Shown here: positions 10,946-21,645 of the stretch, piece after piece
How positions within the stretch are numbered: the stretch's first letter is position 1
Layout: each line of letters starts with the position of its first letter
Assembly (NCBI GenBank): GCA_036346225.1
Contig: JARFIW010000999.1
Coordinates: 1,223,001 to 1,287,000 of the forward strand
DNA from: Platerodrilus igneus
Taxonomy: Eukaryota > Arthropoda > Insecta > Coleoptera > Lycidae
Direction: 5' to 3'
DNA: 64,000 bases
Program-made: the position numbers and the translations under genes
Notes under the pieces: generated by a model
Databases searched by the model: none
What the model was told of the DNA's origin: nothing
Seen by the model: the letters and a program-made list of their open reading frames with translations, nothing else

Positions 10946-11296
10946 TGTTACGTGCCAAATTGGCACTAAACATTGTTTTAGTTTAATTTGACGTGCGGAA
11001 GTTTCGCGCCACAAATTCAAAAGCCTTGGCGTATATTTTCGTCACGCCAGAGGGCGTTTGTGCGAGATCGCGCGGGAACTTCGCGCCGACGCGTGAAAGA
11101 ACAAAAGTGGGAGAAGTGTTTTCGCGAGACGCTTTAACGTTGCTTTTTACCTCTGACCTTCGTGGAGGGCGGTTGGGTTCAGGTATCGTATCGTGCCTCT
11201 AGCTTTATCTATGTAGATTTCCTTGCCTTGCTTATCTGTTTGTCGCCCCTTATACCTGGTTTTCCTTGTTTATTCCCTACATAGGTAGGAGACAAT

Positions 11297-11557
11297 TTGA
11301 AGCCGCCTAGGGCAACCGAGTCCACGACTCCGGGAACAAATTGGAGGCCATGCTCCGCCAACAGCACCGGAGCAGTCACCATCTGTAACTATCTAAAAGG
11401 GGCTCCAGCCATTACGTTAGTCGTACCCTCCGTTAATTGCCTTAAAAGGGCCATCAGTAGCCCTGATGGACTCCAACAGAAGCCAACTTTAACTCAACCC
11501 CGCAGGACGTCGGATTTCTTATGTAAGTACTCTAATAGCTTAATTTGTTCGTTGTGA
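11297..11557 (+). other. 86-aa open frame in the left arm, copied exactly in the right arm
   Basis: The frame MKPPRATESTTPGTNW... is present here and, with the same translation, at 13315-13575 on the minus strand. It is not recognised. It follows a cctacataggtag motif and overlaps ccgcag (acceptor-like) and atgtaagtac (donor-like) sequences. The exact match shows how alike the arms are; it is not evidence of a protein. Similar frames are not open in the related solo LTR. Confidence 0.25.
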
Positions 11558-11776
11558 TAAACTATTGCCTTAAATTTATATTTCCCGATAATTGCGTATT
11601 AAATTTGTGCATTGGTGACGTCATTGACAGATGGGCGCGCCAAATCTGTATAAGATTAGCGTTACCAACCGCCCGTGATGTCGCTTATTCCGCGCTTGCA
11701 CGATGTATTTATGAACTTTAAATTGTAAGAATTTAAACCTTTAATTGTGTAAATATGATTTTAACTGTAAGAATTT

Positions 11777-13093
11777 ATATTTGAGACATTATATATATAG
11801 GATATTCAATACTGAAGTAATTCAGAAGATAATAAACGGTAGAGCTACTTTAGGTCAGTACGATAAAGATATTTAAGGGTAAAAATTTCTTATAAAAGCA
11901 TTCGTAAGGTATAATATTGAAATTTAATCACGCTAAGTATTCAAAACACTAAAAAAAACACGTTTAGAACTGTATGAGGGCAAGATTAGTGTTTAATCAA
12001 AGAAATATATCATTGATAAACTACAAAAAGACTCCAAATTATAAAAACACGTAGGTAATGTGTTATCTAACAAATGCAACAAGATCCCGTTAATATAGCA
12101 TTTTCAAAAGATATTCTAAAACTCAAATCGTTACGTTATATGGTTTTAAACACAAAGTTTCTTGTAAAGGTAATTAAAATATCATTAATTAAACAGGTAA
12201 ATCACTAAAACACTTTTTAAAATGTAAACACACAACAATGTTGATTTATGGTTTCAAAACAGTTTTTTAAAGTCGAAAAAACAAACAAGGGTTATATTTT
12301 AATTTAATATAAAGTAGATAATTTCATAGTACCGTGTTTAAGACATAAAATTAGTTAAATTCTTATTTAAATGTACTCACGTGTAAAAAGTAGGGTTAAG
12401 TGATTGATCTTTATCAAAAGTTCATACTTGCATCTAAAAACAAACTAATCACTCAACAATATAACTGGAGTTAACAAACACATCCCACATTCCAAAATTA
12501 AACTTACATTATATTTAAAAAATATTTTATAAGAACAACTAAATTTTAATTTCAAAATGGCGGTATACCTCCAATTGCCATAACAATTATTTTTGACATC
12601 TCTGAAATGTGGTGTGTTCTAAAACACGAATATAAGATTCAAGGTTAACAGATATTAGATTGTAGCAGAACTAACTATCTACTGACACAGTAGCGCACTA
12701 AATTTATTTTAATTTAGTGACCCCTCAAAGGAAAGGATTTTGGGGTGCATTTCCATCACTGGTTCAACTGTAGTTTATTATTATTTCATAAGAGCATTAA
12801 TTAAACAACAAACTATTTATCACTTGACTTTGACATATATTTCAAAAAAACATGAATACAAAGCACACTGCTTTACATTGATTAAATATGGGTCTAAAGT
12901 ATTAATGCTTGGGTAAACCATAATATCCCTAATGAGCATTTTGGTAGATGAACAGATGGCTAGTTGTATTTTACAACATAGATAATTGATTTTTTTTTTA
13001 GTGAAAAAGCTATAAATAACATTAGGCAATACATTGTATAGTCATAAAAACAAAAGAAAGACTCTAATTGCCATATTCACACGTTGAAGGCGC
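11777..13093. other. Centre of the palindromic element, no gene seen
   Basis: About 1.3 kb of AT-rich DNA between the arms. No reading frame or repeat that I recognise. It could be captured or filler DNA. Confidence 0.6.
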
Positions 13094-13926
13094 TAAATTC
13101 TTACAGTTAAAATCATATTTGCACAATTTAAAGGTTTAAATTCTTACAATTTAAAATTCATAAATACATCGCGCAAGCGCGGAATAAGCGACGTCACGGG
13201 CGGTTGGTAACGCTAATTTTATACAGATTTGGCGCGCTCATCTGTCAATGACGTCACCAATGCACAAATTTAATACGCAATTATCAGGAAATATAAATTT
13301 AAGGCAATAGTTTATCACAACGAACAAATTAAGCTATTAGAGTACTTACATAAGAAATCCGACGTCCTGCGGGGTTGAGTTAAAGTTGGCTTCTGTTGGA
13401 GTCCATCAGGGCTACTGATGGCCCTTTTAAGGCAATTAACGGAGGGTACGACTAACGTAATGGCTGGAGCCCCCTTTAGATAGTTACAGATGGTGACTGC
13501 TCCGGTGCTGTTGGCGGAGCATGGCCTCCAATTTGTTCCCGGGGTCGTGGACTCGGTTGCCCTAGGCGGCTTCAAATTGTCTCCTACCTATGCAGGAAAT
13601 GAACGAGGAAAACCAGGTATAAGGGGCGACAAACCGATAAGCAAGGCAAGAAAATCTACATAGATAAAGCTAAAGGCACGATACGATACCTGAACCCAAC
13701 CGCCCTCCTCGAAGGTCAGAGGTAAAAAGCCACATTAAAGCGTCTCGCGGAAACACTTCTCCCACTTTTGTTCTTTCACGCGTCGGCGCGAAGTTCCCGC
13801 GCGATCTCACACAAATGCCCTCTGGCGTGACGAAAAAATACGCCAAGTCTTTTGAATATGTGGCGCGAAACTTCCGCACGTCAAATTAAACTAAAACAAT
13901 GTTTAGTGCCAATTTGGCACGTAACA

Positions 13927-14285
13927 AAGCCGTAAAATGAAAAATTATTCGCAAATGCAGGAAAACTAAAAAACAATGGATTGATGAAAAGTGCAAAGAG
14001 AAACTAAGATGGAAATAGGAAGGACAAACAAAGCATACAAGCTAATTATAATGAATTTTAGGGATATAAAACCATTAGAAAAAATATAAAGGACGCGGGA
14101 CAATATGTCATTATAGAAGATGTAGAGAAAGTTGGTAGATGGCAAGAATATATAGGGAATTTATATGCGGGAGAAGAACTAACAGCATTAGAACAGGAAT
14201 CAGACATTGAAAATGATGACTTTGAATATCCTATACTTAGAGACGAGTTTGAATTAGCATTAAAGGATCTAAAAAATGGTAAGGC
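13927..14285 (+). pseudogene. LINE-1 linker, part 2
   Basis: Resumes LINE-1 after the palindromic element. The piece near 14115-14285 reads VEKVGRWQEYIGNLYAGEEL and DEFELALKDLKNGK, the conserved W.EY...LY and K..K block just before the RT fingers. It is interrupted inside the NGKAPG motif by the solo LTR at 14286. Confidence 0.8.
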
Positions 14286-14934
14286 TGTTACATGTCGAAA
14301 ATCGGTTATGTATCATATTTAGTTTAAGTATAAATATGTGACTAAATTCCCGCCTTTATTTCAAATAGACTTGTGCATTTCCGTCATTTCGGACAGTTGT
14401 GTTTGCGCAAAAGGAATGCGCAGACGCGGAGTGATGGCGCAAGTGCGCGGTGTGTGACACGACATGATTAGCCCACGAGACGTCAAACAGTGACGTTTAC
14501 CTGTGTCATTCATTTGTCTTTTCTCTTTCAGAATGTAGGCATCCTCTTTATTTGGCTTTATAGTTCCTTACCTGATTTTTTCCTTCGTGCTGCCTACTAA
14601 CGAAGAAGAGGGAAGACAGTAAATCTGGTTTCAACAAGGGCATGAGGTAACTCACCACCAAACAACGCCCAAACAACGCCAAACGAGATACATGGAAATC
14701 AGCACGACTCCTGCGCAAGGATGACCGCAAAATCGTGAAGAGTTCCACATTTTTAAGTGAGTACATTTTATCTTTTTAAGGTGCATCTTGTATCACTGTA
14801 CACATATTTGGCATATGATACAATTTGACAAATTATGTCGTAATATCTTTGTTATGCAATAATGTGAACGTTGATAATATCAGTGTTGCCAACTGTAGAA
14901 GTGGCTCTGAACACACGCACGCGGGGTTATAACA
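14286..14934 (+). mobile_element. Solo LTR, family L1-related, 649 bp, TSD AGGC
   Basis: Starts TGTTACATGTCG, ends GTTATAACA, and is flanked by AGGC at 14282-14285 and 14935-14938. It shares the tgcgcaaaaggaatgcgcagacg block with the L1 solo LTRs but is clearly diverged, so it is a separate subfamily. Removing it and one AGGC rejoins the LINE-1 NGKAPG reading frame exactly. Confidence 0.9.
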
Positions 14935-15650
14935 AGGCGCCGGGTACAGATGAGGTGCAAGTAGAAACTCTAAAAGTCGCTGGACAAGCAGTAACAGAAC
15001 TTCTCTCCCAACTTGTAAGTTATACGTATGAGACAGGCGAGGTACCCAAAGATTTCAAACGTAGCATCATAGTAACTATACCAAAAAAAAGAGGCGTGGA
15101 TAGATGTGAAAATTTTCGAACAATAAGTTTGACAGCACACCTGTCAAAAATATTAACCAGAATTATACAAAGACGAATAGAAAACGAGCTGAAAAAATAC
15201 TTGGAGAAGATCAATTTGGATTTAAGCGAAAGAGGGGAATACGGGAGGCTATTTTAGATCTGAGAGTGATAATGGAGAAAACGATAGAAAAAGGAGAAAG
15301 CTTGTATAGGGTTTGTAAATCTGGAAAAAGCATTCTACAATGTAAAATGGAAAAAATGTTCGAAATACTTAAAAAGATTAGAATGAGTTATAGGGATAGA
15401 CGAATAGTGCATAGCTTATACACAGAGCAAACAGCAGTAATAGAATTAGAGCAGGAACGTAGAGAAGTAAACACTAAAAAAGGGGTAAGACAGGGATGTG
15501 CCCTATCCCCATTAATTTTTAACTTGTACATTGAAGAGGCAATGAATACTGTCAAATTCAGGAATACATTTGGAATTACTATGCAGGGACAAAAAATTGA
15601 TATGCTTAGATTTGCAGATGATATAGCGGATTAGCATCTAGCAAGGAAGA
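14935..15650 (+). pseudogene. LINE-1 reverse transcriptase, frameshifted
   Basis: The first open piece, to about 15200, has PGTDEVQVETLK, VPKDFKRSIIVTIPKK and RCENFRTISLT (RT motifs 1-2a). A shift near 15205 moves the frame; the continuation carries MEKTIEKGESLYRVC and, at 15480-15530, KKGVRQGCALSPLIFNLYIE. The catalytic FADD box lies near 15610-15621, followed by a TAG at 15632. The YAFVDLEKAFD-like motif A appears to be lost between the two pieces (near 15310-15340). It would prime from nicked DNA in an intact LINE. Confidence 0.85.
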
Positions 15651-16315
15651 GTTACAAGCTGCTCTTAATGAAATGGAAACGGTTCTAACACAGAGATACG
15701 CCATGAAAATTAACAAATATAAAACTAAAGTACTAGTATGCAAAGCAGGTGAAAATAAATCAAAAACAAGAATACAAATAGGTAATAGAAACTAACAAGA
15801 GGTTAATAATTTCTGCTACCTAGGAAGTTAAATAACGCAAGATGGGAAAAGCGCAAAAGATATAAAACAAAGATTAGCACAAGGTCGTGCTACATTTAAC
15901 AAGAAAAAGCAACTACTGTATTCAAAGACAACAAACATAGAAACAAGCAAAAGATTGCTTAAAACATATGTGTGGAGCACAGCACTGTACGGCTGTGAAA
16001 CCTGGACAGTAGAAGTGAACAAAAAAAGGTAGAAACCTTTGAAATGTGGTGCTACAGACGTATGATGAAGATATCACGGACACACCAAGTTCAGAACAAA
16101 GAGGTACTAAAAATGGTAGGGGAAAAAGAAATATGTGGAAAACGGTAAAAAATAGGAGAGATAGGTTAGACTACTGTACACAGATAGTAAAAGATGTAGG
16201 CTGTAGGAATTTCAGGGAAATGTGTAGACTAACTCAGAATAGAAATCAATGGAGATACACGTTTAGCCAGTTCCAAGATGGAAATTCAAATGACGAAGAA
16301 AATAACTGTTCTTAA
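15651..16315 (+). pseudogene. LINE-1 C-terminal region, broken
   Basis: Fragments in changing frames read YAMKINKYKTKVLVC, NFCYLGS, WSTALYGCETWTVEVNKK and, from about 16155, RDRLDYCTQIVKDVGCRNFR then MCRLTQNRNQWR. These match the C-terminus of LINE-2 (LYGSETWTI, NLGCEG, LFRLAQNRKEFR). The LINE body ends near 16315. Confidence 0.8.
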
Positions 16316-16524
16316 ACCTGTTGATTATTATAAGCAACTACAGGTATTGGTTTTACAATATTCTCAACCAATGTTAATTATGCGAATGGATTTACTGGAA
16401 AACTATAAATTCGGCAAATGTCCACGTGTTGGGAGATTCTTGGTAGCCACAGACTGCTTAACCTCCTTCACAGATTACTGAACCTCGATGAAATAAGGGA
16501 AACAACAGAAGTGAAACCGAAATG

Positions 16525-17037
16525 AATCTAACAAGAAAAAGCAGAGGCTATGTTCGAAGACAACAAACATAAAAACAAGGAGAAAATTGTTGAAAGCATA
16601 TGTGTGGAGCACAGCACAGCACGTCTATGAAATAGGGGCAGTAGGAAAAGCAGACAGGAAAACGGTAAAAGCCTTTTGGAATGTTGTGCTTCAGATGTAC
16701 GAGGATGACAACATTGACAGACACAGTTAACAACAAAGAGGTTATAGAAAAAGTAGGAGAATAATGATATCTGTGGAAAACAAAAAAAATAGGAGAAATA
16801 GAAGGGCAGGAAACGTTCTAAGGCATTTTTGGAGAACTGCGTGATTTATTACAAGCAGAGATAGGAAAAAAAGGTAGAGGTAGACCTAGAGCAGACTATT
16901 GCACGCAAATAATGAAAGACTAGAAATCTCAGGGAAATGTGTAGATTAGCTCAGAATAGGAAATAATGAGGGTATGCGTCTAACCATTTCCAGGACTAAA
17001 GAGCTAATGATGAAGAATTTAGTAAATGACGACGATA
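16525..17037 (+). mobile_element. Second, more decayed LINE 3' fragment
   Basis: It repeats the end of LINE-1 in the same orientation: acaacaaacataaa, gcatatgtgtggagcacagca, aaaggtagaggtagacctagagcagactattgcac and atgtgtagattagctcagaatag. There are many small gaps and stops. It is either a tandem partial copy or an independent truncated insertion of the same family. Confidence 0.75.
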
Positions 17038-17796
17038 CCAAACAGTAAACCGTACGACACTTTTCCGTCAATATTTCAATAACATACCTCTTAAAACCAT
17101 ATTTGAATAAATTTCACTACTAAATATGACGCATGTTAAATAGCACCTTAAAATACGTGACGTGTTATCTAATCTCATCAATTATTTGCCAACATTGAAA
17201 CTTTATTCGACTGAACTGCGTTTTCAACATCCGTTGGGTTATATAACAACAAGCCTATTGTGAAGTCACAGTTTACACCCTTTTAGGTTCTTTCCTGGAT
17301 CTCTAATTAGTTTGTTCTCGAAAGCATGTGATGCGACAGTTAAAGATTTATTGTTTTGTTGCCTCGAGCTATACAGTAATTGATGTGGTTTACATAATCA
17401 ATATTCAAGTTTTTTTGCTTTAATGAGCCTTAGTTTACCGCTTTCACGAATTTTATCGTCGTCTCCAGCTGTTTAACGTCAATGACTTATGTTTTATTTT
17501 AGTCTTTGCTTGTTTTAGAAAACGGTCAATGAACGCTTTCTTTACTACTTAGAGATACGTTTGATGTTTAAAGCTTAATACTCTTTTGTTATGCGTTTGT
17601 TATTAAATGAAAATTTCTTTTCCAAATTACAATTAAAATATTATACCGTCGGTTTAACGTAAAATTTTGTCCGTAAATTTGTTTTATGAATGTCTTCATG
17701 AAATTTGAATGCGTTGTTCCACTAAAAACATCAACTCTTTATAGAGTTTATTATATATTTATATCACGCTTCGTTTATTAATTCATCATAAATCAT
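17038..17796. other. AT-rich sequence, nothing recognised
   Basis: No supported gene or repeat. BEL-1 does not visibly resume here. Confidence 0.5.
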
Positions 17797-18050
17797 CATT
17801 TTGTTTTCGACCTTACTTAAAGTCGGTTTGACGTAGCTCTAACTTCTTTTCTATTCTGTGCTAATCTCAAAAGCTCTACATACCCTTCACAACCTAAATT
17901 TCTAATAATTTGACTAATATAGCTTGGTCTAGGTCTTCCTATATCCTTCTATCTTTTTCCTATCCAGCTGACTCTACATAGATATTAGCAACCTGATGGT
18001 TGTTAAAGAACTCTAACATGTTTACATGATTACCATTTATAAGGAAATGA
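17797..18050 (-). mobile_element. LINE 3' fragment, intact counterpart of 5279/7137
   Basis: Matches the split fragment at 5279-5369 plus 7137-7290 and, for its first ~150 bp, the LINE-2 tail starting near 18205. It begins at tcatcattttgttttcgacc, the LINE 3' end in minus orientation, and stops about 250 bp upstream. Confidence 0.7.
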
Positions 18051-18195
18051 AATATAACCTGGTTATCCGCTTCATAAAGGAAAAGTGTTAAATTATATGT
18101 TATGGTAAGGCTTAAGCAACGAAACGCTACCAACATGCCAGACCGCTAACTAATTGTGAGTTATGTCATGGTGACATTTAGTTAACTGATTTTTA

Positions 18196-18672
18196 TTTAC
18201 TTATTCTTTTTGTTTTGTTTTCGAACTTACTTAAAGTCGGTTTGACGCAGCTCTAAATTCTTTTCTATTCTGAGCTAGTCTAAAAAGGTCTACATACCCT
18301 TCACAACCTAAATTTCTAATAATTTGACTAATATAGCTTTGTCTAGGCCTCCCTACTCTATTTTTATTTGGTAGTCTATAATCTAAGACTTTACTAAATA
18401 GTCCCTCATGTCTTAACTGGTGCCCTATCATTCTATCTCTCCTGACTTTTAATTGTTTCCACATACAGGGTTCCTCACCTATCCTTCTATAAACTTCCTT
18501 GTTTGTTACTCTATCTGTCCAACTAATCTTTAACATTCTCCTATAACACCAAGTTTCAAAAGCTTCTATCTTTTTCTTATTTACTTCTTTAATTGTCCAA
18601 GTCTCACTACCGTATAGTAGAACGCTCAATCCGTCGACTTTAAGAAACTTTTTCTATTATCTAAACTAATAC
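18196..18672 (-). pseudogene. LINE-2 C-terminal region (downstream of BEL-2 insertion)
   Basis: Reading leftward, 18629-18231 is open for 132 codons: LLYGSETWTIKEVNKKKI, then WCYRRMLKISW, GRPRQSYISQIIRNLGCEG and LFRLAQNRKEFRAASNRL. This is the C-terminal tail of APE-type insect LINEs. It connects through 18672 to the sequence at 25599, where the frame reads LLIANSI before BEL-2. One base appears lost in an A-run near 18642, shifting the frame just past the junction. The LINE 3' end is at about 18196-18210. Confidence 0.85.
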
Positions 18673-19071
18673 TGGATTTATGGAATGAATGAGGTGATAT
18701 AGATATGCTAATTATAGGGAAGGACCAATTGCTTTTTGTAGCAATACCGATGGCAGTGGAGCGGTTATGTAATAACTAAAACAACTACAACAAACTACTT
18801 AATAAAGGGTATAAATACCTTAAAGCCTGTGCTGCTGTGGGCAATAAACGTCACACACAAAAGGTTTAACGGACACCAAGAACACGCACGTTCGGGTGAT
18901 GGTGTCGCTTCCAAAAGCTCTGATACAACTACCTTCTGCAACGGTTCGAGTACGACTGTCACTTCACGCACTCCCACTGTCGGCATAAATGTTTCACTAA
19001 AACTGTAGGATACCCGCACGAATAGTATTTATTGTCACCAATACCAATAAATGTTCGATGATGACGTAACA
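18673..19071 (-). repeat. BEL-2 3' LTR
   Basis: Reads TGTTACGTCATCATCG...ATCCA on the minus strand. It contains ggtatttatacc, a possible TATA region, near 18807-18820. A purine-rich stretch (ggtgggcgg on minus) lies directly before it at 19073-19085 and would serve as polypurine tract. Confidence 0.92.
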
Positions 19072-19310
19072 TACCGCCCACCAAATTCATAGAATTTTGA
19101 AAAGGAGGGAAGTAGGTTGGGTGAAGGAAATCACATGGGATTTAACCTTGCTAGGAAAACAGGTAACGAAAGATAGGGTGGTACACTACAGCGAGCGATA
19201 TTACCAACTATGCAAAAATAAAAATATATATGTAAATAAGCAAATATTTAAAAATAATATACTACTATACATGTAAGAAATGTGTATATACATATAAACA
19301 TAAAATAAAA

Positions 19311-20534
19311 TTAAAATACCGGTAACGGCGCTAGTTTGACCAAAGGTCGTTTTAATGTGCCATGTGCAGTTTTGATCTCGGCGACACGTATAATACCGTC
19401 CGCACCGGGAAAAGTATTAATAATACGACCAAACTTACATTGAAGTGGAGAAAGCTGGTCGTCCTTGATGAGGACAATAGTGTCCTTTTCAACTTGTCGG
19501 ACACCTACTTTAGAGTGCCATTTAACCTTCTGATTCAGAGTATGTAAGTACTCATGGCTCCAGCGACCCCAAAAATCTTGATGGAGTTTTTGCAGGAGTT
19601 TCCACCTGCTCTTTAAGGATAAAACGTTGGTTGAATGGTCCTCATCTGGTGGTGCAGAAAGAGGCTCCATAGTTAGGAAATGACCTGGTGTTAAGCAACG
19701 CAAGTCATTTGGATCCGAACTCAAAGCGCAGAGTGGCCTTGAATTTAGAACAGATACAATTTGAGTAAGAACTGTGTAAAGTTCCTCAAAGGTAAGTTTT
19801 TGTTCGCCGATTACGCGAGCTAGGTGTGTCTTTACCGACTTAACACCGCTTTCCCACAAGCCACCGAAGTGAGGGGCGCTAGGTGGATTAAACGACCACT
19901 TTATCTTTTCTGAGGTTACTGCACTATGCAGATAACTCGTAAGCTTCCGATAGGCACCTACAAAATTAGTACCGCAATCACTAAATATTTGAGAACAGCG
20001 TCCTCGACGTGCTATAAATCGTCTCAAAGCGGCAAGAAACGCGTCTGCCGACAAATCCGAAACAAGTTCACTATGTGCTGCCTTAGTGGCAAAACAAACA
20101 AAAATGCAAATATAGGCCTTAAGAGTTTTAGAGCCTCGTAGGCGGCTAGCCTTTATAAAAAGAGGGCCAGCAAAATCAACACCAACAATACTGAACGGTT
20201 TGATTTGGGTAATACGTGCTGCCGGTAGGTCTCCCATAGGAGGAGTTACCAGGACCGGTTTGGTACGAAAACATCTATGACATGATGATAAATAATTTCG
20301 GATTGAATTTTTAATAGAAAGGATCCAGAAATTCTGTTGGATAAGATACGCTGTGGTATTAACACCGGGATGGTAATACCTTTCATGAGTTGACCGAATG
20401 ATAAGTTCGGTTAATCGGTGCCGCTGAGGCAATAACGCAGGAAACTTTTCGAAATAGGAAAGCGAAGAATGTGTCAAGCGCCCACCTACTCTTAAGATAT
20501 TTTGTGGATCAACAAATGGAGAAAGTTTTCGCAA
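19311..20534 (-). CDS. pol: BEL-2 integrase (with DUF5641 tail)
   Basis: An open 407-aa frame. The zinc-binding HHCC set is H50, H55, C85 and C88. The DDE core follows: D120 in IVGVDFAGPL, D186 in IFSDCGTNF and E228 in PHFGGLWESGVKSVK. The C-terminal third (SLKSRWKLLQKLHQDFWGRWS to LAPLPVF) is the DUF5641 domain typical of BEL/Pao integrases. It would insert the DNA copy into the genome. All catalytic residues are present, and the frame itself is intact, but it is out of frame with the RNase H segment upstream, so a Gag-Pol fusion cannot reach it as read. Confidence 0.92.
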   Translation of the reverse strand: MRKLSPFVDPQNILRVGGRLTHSSLSYFEKFPALLPQRHRLTELIIRSTHERYYHPGVNTTAYLIQQNFWILSIKNSIRNYLSSCHRCFRTKPVLVTPPMGDLPAARITQIKPFSIVGVDFAGPLFIKASRLRGSKTLKAYICIFVCFATKAAHSELVSDLSADAFLAALRRFIARRGRCSQIFSDCGTNFVGAYRKLTSYLHSAVTSEKIKWSFNPPSAPHFGGLWESGVKSVKTHLARVIGEQKLTFEELYTVLTQIVSVLNSRPLCALSSDPNDLRCLTPGHFLTMEPLSAPPDEDHSTNVLSLKSRWKLLQKLHQDFWGRWSHEYLHTLNQKVKWHSKVGVRQVEKDTIVLIKDDQLSPLQCKFGRIINTFPGADGIIRVAEIKTAHGTLKRPLVKLAPLPVF

Positions 20535-20569
20535 GCTTTTAGGTAATTTACGGTTTGCCTTGATCGAAG

Positions 20570-21391
20570 CTATTTTTCCGTTGAAAATGTAATATTTTGT
20601 ACATGCCGAACGATAATCATGAGAGCATTGTGTAATTCAATGTCTGTTAAGGGACCCGTATGACGTTGAGCCATGGGTTTAGAAAATCTATAAATGTAAG
20701 CCACGATGCCTTGGATTTTATATAACGATGAAAAGCGACTTAGTAAAATGTCAATGACGTTTGGATCTGTTTGAGCGACAAATGTTAGGACGTTCTTTTC
20801 CGTAGTTACCTCAGCAATTGAAGTTGACAATGTTGGTCGAGGCGGCCACGAGTCACTAGGGTAGTGAAGCCATTCAGGCCACGCCCACCATAGCGAACAT
20901 GAAATAACCGCGCTTGGCATTAATCCCCGAGATGCAGGATCAGCCGGATTATGCGAAGATTTAATATAAAACCATCGGCTAGGTGCAATGATTTCTTGAA
21001 TGTGGCTAACACGGTTCGCCACAAAAGTTTTCCAAAGAAAAGGTGGAGAACGTATCCAAGTGAGAGCGACCGTAGAATCACTCCACGCTGAAACATAAGA
21101 GATTTCAATCAAGCCTTGATAAGACCGAATGGTAAAAGAAAGTAAATCGGTTAATAAGACGGCGGCACATAATTCCAAACGTGGAATTGAAATGCGCTTA
21201 ATTGGAGCTACTTTTGTTTTAGCGGTTACAAATTGTACAGTTATTTCTCCAGTAGTTTGATTTATGAACTGGAAATATACTACCGCTGCATACCCTACCT
21301 CGCTAGCATCGCAAAACCCATGCAAATGACAAGTAAAAGGATCCGAAGGGGGTAAACAACGTGGTAACTTTAATGACGATAATAAGGGCAA
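20570..21391 (-). pseudogene. pol: BEL-2 RNase H region
   Basis: Open for 273 codons. Acidic residues of RNase H are visible: D28 in HGFCDASEVGYA, E73 in ISIPRLELCAA, D105 in SAWSDSTVALTWI and D151 in HNPADPASRG. It removes RNA from the RNA-DNA hybrid during replication. The piece begins after a frameshift around 21400-21420 and ends in a stop at 20570-20572, with integrase continuing in the next frame, so the polyprotein is broken on both sides. Confidence 0.88.
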
Positions 21392-21645
21392 CTCTTCTTG
21401 ATTTGCTGCCGTTGAGACGAAATGTCTGCTGGTGGAATGTCATCCCAATTTAAACCTAACATCCACAGATGCTGGATTAGGCGTTTCGCAAAAAGTGTTA
21501 GTGGGGCTAAAAACCCTAATGGATCATATATTCTGGCAACTTGCGAAAGTATGTTGCGCTTTGTACATATTGGGTTTAATGGTTTAACCCGAAATGAGAA
21601 AATATCTTCTATAGGTGACCATTGAAGACCTAATATTTTTTATTG
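21392..21645 (-). pseudogene. pol: BEL-2 RT thumb/connection, third frame
   Basis: Between the main RT and RNase H pieces the conserved WSPIEDIFSFRVKP, ILSQVARIYDPLGFLAP and LFAKRLIQHLW segments lie in a third frame. One base is missing near 21645 and another shift is needed near 21410. This is the normal segment between RT palm and RNase H in BEL/Pao. Confidence 0.8.

Larger units (their letters stand above)
10946..13926. mobile_element. Palindromic LTR-derived element (foldback-like), 2,981 bp, TSD AAGC
   Basis: Left arm 10946-11776 and right arm 13094-13926 are inverted copies about 832 bp long and about 97% alike by eye. The ends are TGTTACGTGCC and GGCACGTAACA. AAGC at 10942-10945 is repeated at 13927-13930, so both arms entered as one unit. 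Each arm resembles the 546-bp solo LTR at 61130-61675 (shared palindromic start, the gcggaagttt.gcgcca block, and gctttatctatgtagatt). The arms are therefore LTR-like but face each other. The 1.3-kb centre has no coding content. Confidence 0.85.
10234..16315 (+). mobile_element. LINE-1: 5'-truncated APE-type non-LTR retrotransposon
   Basis: Pieces of one LINE follow each other in the right order on the plus strand: endonuclease (10234-10660), linker (10661-10945 and 13927-14285), RT (14935-15650) and C-terminal part (15651-16315). Removing the two insertions at 10946-13926 and 14286-14934, with one copy each of AAGC and AGGC, restores continuity. Across the second, NGK joins AP and GTD, the conserved NGKAPGxD block of LINE RTs. 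It begins inside the endonuclease, so it is a truncated copy set in BEL-1. It belongs to the same broad family as LINE-2. Confidence 0.85.
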
